Source of the DNA: an uncultured Chloroflexota bacterium
Lineage (GTDB): Bacteria; Chloroflexota; Limnocylindria; Limnocylindrales; CSP1-4
Length of the DNA stretch: 13,961 nucleotides
Direction: 5' to 3'
Assembly (NCBI GenBank): GCA_903924005.1
Contig: CAIXZV010000502.1
Span: 1 to 13,961, forward strand
Made by a program: the position numbers and the translations under genes. Within the stretch, counting starts at the first letter, position 1; every line of letters starts with the position of its first letter. The notes beneath the pieces were generated by a model that saw nothing but the letters and a program-made list of their open reading frames with translations, was not told the DNA's origin and ran no database searches. This document shows, one piece after another, positions 7,560-13,961 of the stretch.

Positions 7560-9443
7560 GTGACCGACCCCCTCCGCCCGATCGACGGCCGGGCGAATGC
7601 CAGCGCATCCTTGCCAGAGGGGCCTGTCACCGTTGACCCCCGCGCCGTTGACCCCATTTCTGCTCGGACTCTGGAGCGTCACGTCCAATCGCGGCTCCTT
7701 GAGCTCGAGACGGATCTGGTCCACTACAAGCGATCCCGGGACGGGTGGAAGCGGCGGGCGGAGTCGCTTGCGGCGGAGATGGACTGGACCCGCGAACGGG
7801 TGGCGCGTCTCGGACGCCCGTTTCGGGTCTGGCTGGCTATCCGCCGTGTTGCCCTGAACCCTCGATCGATCGTCCGGCTCCCTGTCGAGCTTGGTCGCGC
7901 GCTCATTGAGCCGCTGGAGCCGATCCGCATCCCGCCCCGGCCGGTGGCCCCCGAGCACGTTCGGGATGAGGCGAGGGCGGCCGTCCGGGCTGCAACGCTG
8001 GAGCGGTGGCTCCACCCCGAGCCGCTCCGGCCCTTGGCCGGATTGCGGGTGGCAATCATCGCGGACCGGCCGCTGATCGACGGCCTTGCCCCTGAGTGCC
8101 ACCTTGTGGAACTCCGTCCCGATCGTTGGCGCAGCCAAATGGAGGTCGAGCGACCAGACTTGCTTCTTGTCAGCTCGGCCCGCGATGGCAACGGCGGATC
8201 TTGGCGCTACCGTGTGGCGACCCACGCGTATCGACCGTCCATCGGTCTGCCCGACCTTGCCGCGCTAACAGCGTGGTGCACCGCCAACGGCGTGCCGACC
8301 GTCTTCTGGAATGTTGACGATCCTGTCCAGACGGACCGCTTCGCCGAGGCCGCTGCGATGTTCGACTGGATCTTCACCGTGGATCCCGGAAGCGTTGACG
8401 CCTATCTGGCGCTCCCGCTCCGTCGGGCCGCAGCCGTCGACGTGCTCCGACCCGCGGTCCAGCCGCGGGTTGCGCTGATGCGCGTTCAGACTGAGGCGCC
8501 AACGCCCTCCGCCCTCATGATCGGCGCCGGTGCGCCGTCGTGGCGCCTCGACCGGCGGGACGCGCTCCTGCGGCTGGCGACCGCGGCAGCCGGAGTCCAA
8601 CTCACCGTCCTGGATCCCTGGCTGGGCACCGTGCCGCGGACCGACCTCCCGGAGGCCATCCGGTCTGCCCGACGAGCTGGGTCTCCCGCAACGCACCGCC
8701 CGGAGGTGCTCGTTCGGCACGCCGTCGCCCTTGTGCCATCAGCCTCTGTGGATGTCCTGCCCTTCGCGGCGCTTGAGGCTCTCGCCTGCGGCACACCGGT
8801 TGTGATGACCTCCCACCGTGAGGTGGCACCCTTGGCGGACGTGCTCGTCAGTGACAATGACGCTGCGGCGCTGCGCGCCGCGGTGGATCGGTTCGCGACT
8901 GACCCCGCGGCGAGTGCTGCCGCGCGCACGGACGGGCTACGTCGCGCGGTGCGGGGCGGAACCTACCGTGACCGGCTCGCCCACATCGCGCGAACCGTCG
9001 GCCTAACCGCGGCGACGCCGCCCATCGGCATCTCGATGGCCGTGTTGCTCTCAGGTACGGGTGCCGTCGAGCACGCGGTCTCCGTCGTGGCTACCCAGGA
9101 GCGCCAGCCGGAAGAGGTCATTGTCGGCGCTGAAGACTGGGCAGACGGACGAACGCTGCAGGAGCGCCTTGCCCGGGCCTGCCCGGGCTTGCCGGTCCGG
9201 GTCGTCGAGGTGCGCGTGGATCTCGGGAGACCGGCCGCAGCAGCTCGCATCGCGGCGGCAGCGGTCAGCCCCTGGCTACTCCCGCTGACGGTGGCGGACC
9301 CTGTCGATACGGGCCTTGTCGACCGGGCAGCCGCAGCGCTTATGGCCGGGCTACCGTCCCCGACGGCGCTCGTCGGGCGCACCGCCGTGCTGGGAGGGAT
9401 TGGCCTTTGGACCGAAGGCGTTGGCCCGGAGCATCCAGCATGA
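7560..9443 (+). CDS. Coiled-coil / CgeB-like glycosyltransferase with a degraded GT-A-like C-terminal domain
   Basis: Predicted multidomain protein of 627 aa. Residues 1-35 look disordered. Residues 38-84 form a charged helix, probably a coiled coil. About 160-485 resemble CgeB/DUF3880-type GT-B enzymes: TVFWNVDDP (247-255), FDWIFTVDPGSVDAYLALPL (268-287), IGAGAPSWRLDRRDALLRL (321-339) and PFAALEALACGTPVV (401-415). From about 488 to 600 a second fold reads like the start of a GT2 domain: a strand at ISMAVLLS, ATQERQPEEVIVG (511-523), then VDLGRPAAAARIAAAAVSPW (553-572). Where GT2 enzymes have the metal-binding DxD/DD this protein has TVADPVD (577-583). That suggests a non-catalytic or altered domain. 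It starts with GTG and no ribosome site; its stop overlaps the next start as ATGA. The domain assignments come from motif reading and are moderately sure. Confidence 0.8.
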   Translation: MTDPLRPIDGRANASASLPEGPVTVDPRAVDPISARTLERHVQSRLLELETDLVHYKRSRDGWKRRAESLAAEMDWTRERVARLGRPFRVWLAIRRVALNPRSIVRLPVELGRALIEPLEPIRIPPRPVAPEHVRDEARAAVRAATLERWLHPEPLRPLAGLRVAIIADRPLIDGLAPECHLVELRPDRWRSQMEVERPDLLLVSSARDGNGGSWRYRVATHAYRPSIGLPDLAALTAWCTANGVPTVFWNVDDPVQTDRFAEAAAMFDWIFTVDPGSVDAYLALPLRRAAAVDVLRPAVQPRVALMRVQTEAPTPSALMIGAGAPSWRLDRRDALLRLATAAAGVQLTVLDPWLGTVPRTDLPEAIRSARRAGSPATHRPEVLVRHAVALVPSASVDVLPFAALEALACGTPVVMTSHREVAPLADVLVSDNDAAALRAAVDRFATDPAASAAARTDGLRRAVRGGTYRDRLAHIARTVGLTAATPPIGISMAVLLSGTGAVEHAVSVVATQERQPEEVIVGAEDWADGRTLQERLARACPGLPVRVVEVRVDLGRPAAAARIAAAAVSPWLLPLTVADPVDTGLVDRAAAALMAGLPSPTALVGRTAVLGGIGLWTEGVGPEHPA

Positions 9444-11149
9444 CGCGCGTGCTGCTGTACTCGCCCGCGAATCTGAACATCATGGACGGGTCCTCGATCT
9501 GGGTGCAGTCGGTTGCCGAGACGCTTGCAGCCGACCCGAGCGTCCAGTTGGTGCTGCCGCTCAAGGCGCCCGAGCGGCGCGACCTCATCACCGGTGCGCT
9601 CCGGGACCGGCCCGGCATCGAGCTTCTGGAGCCGACGACCTTCCAAAAGCGGGTTCGACCCTCCGGCCTCGGCATTGACGCGGCCCTCGACTGGATCGAG
9701 CATCTTGACCGCGAGCAGCGGTTCGACGTGTTCATCCTTCGCTCATTCGAGCTGTGCCTCGCAGCTGCGCTCCGCCCGCGTCTGCGGGGAAGGCTGTGGA
9801 GTACCTACATCCTCGAGCCCGAACGCGATCTCGGATCGACGGCGTATCTCGCCGACATGGCCGCGATCACTGTGGCGTCCGAGTTTGTCGTCTGCCAGTC
9901 CGAAGAGATGCGCCAGCTTCTCGAGCAGTTCGTGCCCGCCGCGCGGAGTCATACGATCCTGATCCCGCCGGCAATCCCACCCGGAGTGCCGCGGGCGGAT
10001 CCGGCTCGACCCGGACGGCGCCTCATCTACACGGGCAAGTTCCACCCGTTCTACCCGGTGCCCGACCTCATCGACGCCTTCGTGCCGCTGCGCGAGCGGT
10101 TCGGCGATATCGAGTTCCACGTCGTGGGCGACAAGATTTGGCGAACCCCCGAAGACCACGCGTATGCGGATGCTCTCGAGACCCGTCTCGGACGCACTGC
10201 CGGCCTGGTCTGGCACGGCGCGATCAGCCGGTCGGCCGTTGCGGACCTTCTCGCCGGCGGCGGCATCGCGTTGAGCATCTGGGACCGCCGCCACGGTCCG
10301 CGTTCAAACGACCTGGTCGTGTCAACCAAGCTGCTGGACTACTGCGCGGCGAGTATCCCGGTGGTCCTCAACCGCACGGTCGCCCAAGAGGGGATCCTCG
10401 GCGAGGACTATCCGCTGTTCGTCGATGGCCTCGACGAGGTGTCGCCGCTGCTCGAGCGCCTGCTGGGCGACGCCGAGCTCTACCGGAGGGCCGCGGACCG
10501 GTGCTGGGCGGCCACCCGGCGGTTCACGTACCCGGTGGTCGTCAGTCGACTCAGGCCGTTCCTTGCCCGCCCGCTTGACTCTGCTGCTGTCGCTGCGGCG
10601 CTGGCCGATCGGCCCAAACTCGACGGCGCGGCGCTCACCCTCGGCGTGCGCGTGGACGTCACCGCTGAGCAGGCAGCGGATCCGGGAGCCGAGGCCGTGA
10701 GGCGAACCATAGCGGCGCTCGCGCTGCTCAGGGCGCTCTTGTCGGTTGATGACCGTTTCCGTCTCACCATCCTCGCGGGACCCGACCTCTCGATCGGCAC
10801 CGGAGTCCGCTCGGTTGTTGAGCAGGACGCCTTGCTTGCCCGAGCGACCGCGATCGAGTGCAACCTTGATGCGGCAGCCTGGGCGATGTGCATGGGCTGG
10901 CAGGTCACCGACTGGGACAGCAGCGAAGCCACGCTGGACCTGGCGCCGGGCGCGGCGTGGTGCGGCATCGGCGGGTCTCTCGCCGTCCGGCTGCCAGATG
11001 CCGGTGCGACACCGCCGTCGTACGGCCAACTCGCCGCTGCGATCGCGGGGATCGTCTGGAGTGACGACTGGGAGGACAAGGTGGCTGCCGCCCGTATGCG
11101 GTTCCCGGGGCCGGATGCCACAACGAGCGTGGAGTCGACACGCCTGTGA
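9440..11149 (+). CDS. GT-B glycosyltransferase with an unrecognised C-terminal region
   Basis: The protein has 569 aa. The ATG at 9440 (ATGA overlap; GGAG at 9428-9431) gives MTRVLLYSPANLNIMDGSS, the expected first strand and loop of a GT-B fold; the in-frame ATG at 9407 lies inside the previous gene and adds nothing conserved. Residues 1-375 are the glycosyltransferase: an acceptor-side GSSIWVQSVAETLA (17-30), RRLIYTGKFHPFYPVPDLID (193-212), FHVVGDK (226-232) and VSTKLLDYCAASIPVV (294-309), in which Asp (D300) replaces the usual Glu. Residues about 378-569 are an additional Ala-rich region with no family I recognise; it holds alternating strands and helices and looks folded. It is probably translationally coupled to the genes on both sides. 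The C-terminal region may be a degenerate second transferase domain or a partner-binding domain; this is inference. Confidence 0.83.
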   Translation: MTRVLLYSPANLNIMDGSSIWVQSVAETLAADPSVQLVLPLKAPERRDLITGALRDRPGIELLEPTTFQKRVRPSGLGIDAALDWIEHLDREQRFDVFILRSFELCLAAALRPRLRGRLWSTYILEPERDLGSTAYLADMAAITVASEFVVCQSEEMRQLLEQFVPAARSHTILIPPAIPPGVPRADPARPGRRLIYTGKFHPFYPVPDLIDAFVPLRERFGDIEFHVVGDKIWRTPEDHAYADALETRLGRTAGLVWHGAISRSAVADLLAGGGIALSIWDRRHGPRSNDLVVSTKLLDYCAASIPVVLNRTVAQEGILGEDYPLFVDGLDEVSPLLERLLGDAELYRRAADRCWAATRRFTYPVVVSRLRPFLARPLDSAAVAAALADRPKLDGAALTLGVRVDVTAEQAADPGAEAVRRTIAALALLRALLSVDDRFRLTILAGPDLSIGTGVRSVVEQDALLARATAIECNLDAAAWAMCMGWQVTDWDSSEATLDLAPGAAWCGIGGSLAVRLPDAGATPPSYGQLAAAIAGIVWSDDWEDKVAAARMRFPGPDATTSVESTRL

Positions 11150-12438
11150 GGATCCTGCACGCGCCCCGGAACATCGCTGACCAGGCAGGGATCGTGGTAC
11201 GCGAGATGCGCGCCATGGGTCATGACGCCGAGGTCTGGGAGTACGACTCGTCGCCGTTCGGCTTCCAGAGCGACCGCACGATCAGCACGCTGACACGGGA
11301 CCCAGTCGTGTACTGGACGACGTTCCTCGAGGCGATCGACCGGTTTGACGTCTTTCACTTCCACTTTGCACGGACCCTGTTCCCGGCTGCCATCGGCGGC
11401 ATGCCGGAGCTCTGGGACCTGCCCATCTACCGGATGCTCGGCAAGCGCGTCTACTTCACGTGGCATGGCTCGGATTGCCGCATCCGCGAGATCCACGAGC
11501 GCGTCAACCCTTGGTCCTACTACAGGTTCTCAGACATTGCGGCTGACGACGATCGGACCCGCAAGACGATCGAGGTGGTCCGAACCTACGCAGACCGCAT
11601 GTTTGCCACGTCGGCGGACCTCCTCCACTTTGTGCCGGAGGCAGAGGTTTCGCCGCGCGTGATCGACCTCGACGCCTGGCCGACGCGGTCTCCCGAGACC
11701 CGCGAGGTGCCGCGGGTGCTCCATGTGCCGTCGCGACGCGGCACCAAGGGGACGGAGATGATCCTCGCCGGCCTCGAGCGTCTCCGCTCAGACGGCGCCC
11801 TGTTTGAACTCCAGATCCTTGAGGGCGTCAGCCACGCGGAGGCCGTGACCGCCATCCAGAACGCCGATATCGTCGTCGACAACCTGCTCACCGGCGACTA
11901 TGAGGTCGTGTCGATCGAGGCCATGGCCTCGAGCCGGGTGGCGGTGGCCAACATGCAATCAGCCACGACCGAGGCCCATCCGGATGCCCCCGTGGTCAGC
12001 GTTGATCCCGACACGTTCTACAGCAGGATGGCGTCGCTGATCGCCGACCCGGCCGAGCGTCGTCGGTTGGGAGCGCAGGGGAGGCCGTACGTCTCCCGGA
12101 TCCACGGGGCGCCGATCATTGCGGCGCAGCTCCTGCGCGCCTATGCCGAACCGCAGGAGCCCGTTCGGCAGCGGTCGCTGCCAGACTGGCTGAGCGTCGA
12201 GGGGAACCGAGCCATCGAGCGACGGGACCGGCGCGTGGCCGCGCTCGAGCAGGACATCGCGCGCGGTCGTCGTCGCGAGGACGCCCTCAGGATGCGGCTC
12301 GGCCTGGAGCCGCTGGACGTGATTGAGCCCCAGAAGGCGGCGGACCGCATGAAGGACGCCCTGCCCGAGCCACTCCGGGTCGCTCTCAGGCGCTTGCGCT
12401 CGCGCGTCGCTGGGCGAGGGACCCAAACACGCCGCTAG
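11146..12438 (+). CDS. GT-B glycosyltransferase (GT4-like) with a basic coiled-coil tail
   Basis: The protein has 430 aa. The GTG at 11146 overlaps the previous stop as GTGA, with GGAG at 11131-11134, and gives the canonical MRILHAPRNIADQAG N-terminus. The acceptor domain has FDVFHFHFARTLFP (67-80) and VYFTWHGSDCRIREI (102-116), the layout seen in polysaccharide GT4 enzymes. The donor domain has VLHVPSRRGTKGTEMILAGL (191-210), ELQILEGVSHAEAVTAIQNA (221-240), ADIVVDNLLTGDYEVVSIEAM (starting at 240) and E258 in the IEAMA loop. From about 355 to 430 a charged helix (ALEQDIARGRRREDALRMRL) is followed by a proline break and an Arg-rich end. This tail is outside the normal fold and could bind membrane or partner proteins; this is inference. 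It is the last plus-strand gene, facing the export genes. Donor and acceptor are unknown. Confidence 0.87.
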   Translation: MRILHAPRNIADQAGIVVREMRAMGHDAEVWEYDSSPFGFQSDRTISTLTRDPVVYWTTFLEAIDRFDVFHFHFARTLFPAAIGGMPELWDLPIYRMLGKRVYFTWHGSDCRIREIHERVNPWSYYRFSDIAADDDRTRKTIEVVRTYADRMFATSADLLHFVPEAEVSPRVIDLDAWPTRSPETREVPRVLHVPSRRGTKGTEMILAGLERLRSDGALFELQILEGVSHAEAVTAIQNADIVVDNLLTGDYEVVSIEAMASSRVAVANMQSATTEAHPDAPVVSVDPDTFYSRMASLIADPAERRRLGAQGRPYVSRIHGAPIIAAQLLRAYAEPQEPVRQRSLPDWLSVEGNRAIERRDRRVAALEQDIARGRRREDALRMRLGLEPLDVIEPQKAADRMKDALPEPLRVALRRLRSRVAGRGTQTRR

Positions 12439-12475
12439 AGGCCGATGCCCGGGCGTGGGTACCCCTATCTACCGG
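12439..12475. other. Convergent intergenic gap without a clear terminator
   Basis: Only 37 bases separate the stops of the facing genes. The gap holds two adjacent 8-base palindromes, GCCCGGGC (12447-12454) and GGGTACCC (12457-12464), but no T-run. Both genes end in CGC-TAG, so their ends form a short inverted repeat, CGCTAG/CTAGCG (12433-12438 and 12476-12481). A bidirectional terminator cannot be claimed. Confidence 0.4.
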
Positions 12476-13366
12476 CTAGCGGGAGCGCTTGGCCCGAGCC
12501 TGAGCCGCGTTTGCGGCTGCCGTCCGGGCGGCGTCGGCAGCCGCCGCGATCTTGCGGGCGATTTCTGCATCACGGTCCACGCGGGCCTTTTCCGAGTGCT
12601 CTTCGTGCATCCGCACGATGTCCTCGGGATCGCCCTCGGCGACGATGTTGCCGCGCTCCAGCAGGATCGCCCGATTGCAGAACTCGGTCACCCAGTTCAT
12701 GTCGTGCGTCACCATCACGATCGCCTTGGCGCTCGACATCAGGCTCACGATCCGCTGGCGCGACTTGGCCCGGAACACCGCGTCGCCCGTGGACAGGACT
12801 TCGTCAAGCAGCAGCACGTCGGGATCGACCACCGTTGCGATTGAGAAGCCGAGGCGGGCACGCATGCCGGACGAGTAGGTCTTGATCGGCGCCTCGATGA
12901 ATTGGCCAAGATCGGCGAACTCGACGATCCCGTCCATCAACGAAAGCATGACCTTGTGGTCGATGCCGAGGAACGCACCCGCAAGCAGGATGTTGTCTCG
13001 GCCATTGAGCTCGGGGTCAAACCCGGCTCCAAGCGTCAGCAAGCTGGAAATCTGACCGCGCACATCGATCACGCCCTCGCTCGGCGTCAGGATGCCCGCC
13101 AGGACTTGCAGCAGCGTGCTCTTGCCGGCTCCGTTGGGCCCGATGACGGCGAGGCTCTCGCCGTGGGGCACTTGGAAATTCACGTGTCGAAGCGCCCAGA
13201 AGTGGTTAGGGCCATCCTTGCGGCGCAGCATGTTTTGGAACGTTGTGCGGACGGTCGTCTTCTTCGTGAAGCGCAGGCTGTACTGAACGCCAAGGTCCGC
13301 GACACGGATCGCGACGGGCCCTCCCGCCTCGATCGGCGGGCGGTTGGGGATCGCCACGCTGCTCAC
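12476..13366 (-). CDS. Polysaccharide ABC exporter ATP-binding protein (Wzt/TagH/RfbE type)
   Basis: The 296-aa nucleotide-binding subunit hydrolyses ATP to drive export of a lipid-linked glycan through the permease encoded just upstream. It carries GPNGAGKST (Walker A, 76-84), the signature YSSGM (164-168), VLLLDE (Walker B, 184-189) and the switch H221 in VTHDM. The segment ISSLLTLGAGFDPELNGRDN (106-125) is characteristic of polysaccharide, teichoic acid and O-antigen exporters. The start is the GTG at 13366, overlapping the permease stop as GTGA; a GTG at 13357 is an alternative. An upstream extension would run through the permease gene. The family's optional C-terminal glycan-binding domain is absent. 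Residues about 260-296 are instead an Ala- and Arg/Lys-rich helix. Confidence 0.92.
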   Translation of the reverse strand: MSSVAIPNRPPIEAGGPVAIRVADLGVQYSLRFTKKTTVRTTFQNMLRRKDGPNHFWALRHVNFQVPHGESLAVIGPNGAGKSTLLQVLAGILTPSEGVIDVRGQISSLLTLGAGFDPELNGRDNILLAGAFLGIDHKVMLSLMDGIVEFADLGQFIEAPIKTYSSGMRARLGFSIATVVDPDVLLLDEVLSTGDAVFRAKSRQRIVSLMSSAKAIVMVTHDMNWVTEFCNRAILLERGNIVAEGDPEDIVRMHEEHSEKARVDRDAEIARKIAAAADAARTAAANAAQARAKRSR

Positions 13367-13961
13367 AGGACTTTCGCGAACGCGGGCTCGACCCGCTTGA
13401 AGAAGAGCGTGGCGAACGCAAGCAGGACGAGTGAGCTGATCAAGACGGTCCCCAGCGCGATGAAATCCGGTGCCGTCCGGTTGAAGATCGCATTGTGGTA
13501 AGACTCGAACAGCGTGGCCCATGGGTTCAGGTTGAGGATTGCTCCCACGACACGGCTCTTCTCCTGGATGGCCTGATACCGATCGGCCGTGTAGAGCGCC
13601 GGTGACAGGTAGAACCACAAGCGCAGCAGATGGCGCGCCATGTTGCCGAGGTCCCGGAAGAACACGTTGGCGCCGGCGAGGAACACCGCGACCGCGAGCG
13701 TGAACACGAATTGCACCGCCGCAATCAGCGGCACGAACAGCAGGTTGATGCTGATCCGGTCGGCGTAGAACAGGAGCAGCAGGCCCGCGAGGGGGATGAG
13801 GCCGAAAAGGAAGTTGGCAATGCCGCTAACCGTGGCCGCGAGCGGCAGGACGATCTTGGGGAACTGGACTTGCTTGATGATCTTCTCGCGCGACGTGACC
13901 GAGCTGATCGCGTCGTTTGTGGAGCTCGTGAACCACTTCCACGGCAGGATTGCGCAGAACA
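13363..13961 (-). CDS. Polysaccharide ABC-2 exporter permease (Wzm/TagG type), N-terminus outside the window
   Basis: Membrane subunit of the exporter. The frame is open to the right edge, and 198 C-terminal residues are visible. Numbered from the edge, LPWKWFTSSTNDAISS (5-20) is the conserved amphipathic segment of the family, followed by KIIKQVQFPKIVLPLAATVS (26-45). Hydrophobic, likely membrane-spanning segments are about 36-64, 73-98, 112-124 and 168-188. The NVFFRDLGNMARHLLRLWFY stretch (98-117) and NLNPWATLFESYHNAIF (143-159) are also typical. The usual length of about 260-280 aa suggests 60-80 residues are missing. It overlaps the ATPase gene by 4 bases, so the two are co-translated. 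The promoter must lie beyond the window. Confidence 0.9.
   Translation of the reverse strand, partial: FCAILPWKWFTSSTNDAISSVTSREKIIKQVQFPKIVLPLAATVSGIANFLFGLIPLAGLLLLFYADRISINLLFVPLIAAVQFVFTLAVAVFLAGANVFFRDLGNMARHLLRLWFYLSPALYTADRYQAIQEKSRVVGAILNLNPWATLFESYHNAIFNRTAPDFIALGTVLISSLVLLAFATLFFKRVEPAFAKVL

Noticed and set aside
7630..7655. 11-base direct repeat CCGTTGACCCC with a 15-base period near the start of the 7560 gene
   Set aside because: It encodes two similar V-D-P tripeptides in a disordered N-terminus; only two copies, so probably coding coincidence. GTTGAC also occurs at 7554-7559, but three copies at uneven spacing do not make an operator array.
9171..9190. 10-base imperfect tandem repeat GCCCGGGCCT/GCCCGGGCTT
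   Set aside because: Short, GC-biased and within coding sequence; no wider repeat structure.
12447..12464. Two adjacent 8-bp palindromes as a bidirectional terminator
   Set aside because: Each arm is only 4 bp, there is no loop and no T-run on either strand. They resemble chance restriction-site-like palindromes.
12445..12885. Plus-strand frames opposite the ATPase gene
   Set aside because: Ser/Arg/Pro-rich translations with no motif, opposite a clear ABC ATPase.
13367..13618. In-frame upstream extension of the exporter ATPase
   Set aside because: It overlaps the permease coding sequence and shows no ABC-protein similarity. GTG 13366 in a GTGA overlap is the natural start.

Overview
The window is a dense cell-surface polysaccharide locus from a high-GC bacterium. 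Start codons are a mix of ATG, GTG and TTG, nearly every neighbouring gene pair overlaps by 4 to 7 bases, and two genes carry a TANNNT-type -10 box placed so that transcription would begin at the start codon (leaderless). This fits Actinomycetota, or a high-GC Chloroflexota lineage such as Limnocylindria. The sequence alone does not decide between them.

Layout, plus strand: (1) a nucleotide-sugar 6-dehydrogenase open to the left edge (to 1335); (2) a GT-B glycosyltransferase (1355-2461); (3) a non-hydrolysing UDP-GlcNAc-type 2-epimerase (2472-3587). Then come three related GT4-type glycosyltransferases joined by overlapping stop/start codons (3584-4888, 4885-6246, 6240-7502). A short gap (7503-7559) holds a second leaderless-type promoter and an inverted repeat. 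It opens a second group: a coiled-coil/CgeB-like glycosyltransferase fused to a degraded GT-A-like domain (7560-9443), a GT-B enzyme with an unrecognised C-terminal region (9440-11149), and a GT-B enzyme with a coiled-coil tail (11146-12438). On the minus strand, convergent with these, are an ABC-2 polysaccharide ATPase (12476-13366) and its permease (13363 to the right edge, N-terminus missing).

How they work together (inference): the epimerase and dehydrogenase would supply a UDP-HexNAc-uronic acid donor of the ManNAcA type. Seven glycosyltransferases would build a complex repeat or heteroglycan on a lipid carrier. The Wzm/Wzt-type pair would export it across the membrane. No initiating phosphoglycosyltransferase, Wzx/Wzy, chain-length regulator or ligase lies in the window. 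No RNA gene, CRISPR array, insertion sequence or attachment site was seen. No gap between genes exceeds 60 bases.

No clearly new system is visible. The points most worth a second look are the two multidomain glycosyltransferases (7560-11149) and the paired inverted-repeat/leaderless-promoter arrangement at both internal group starts.
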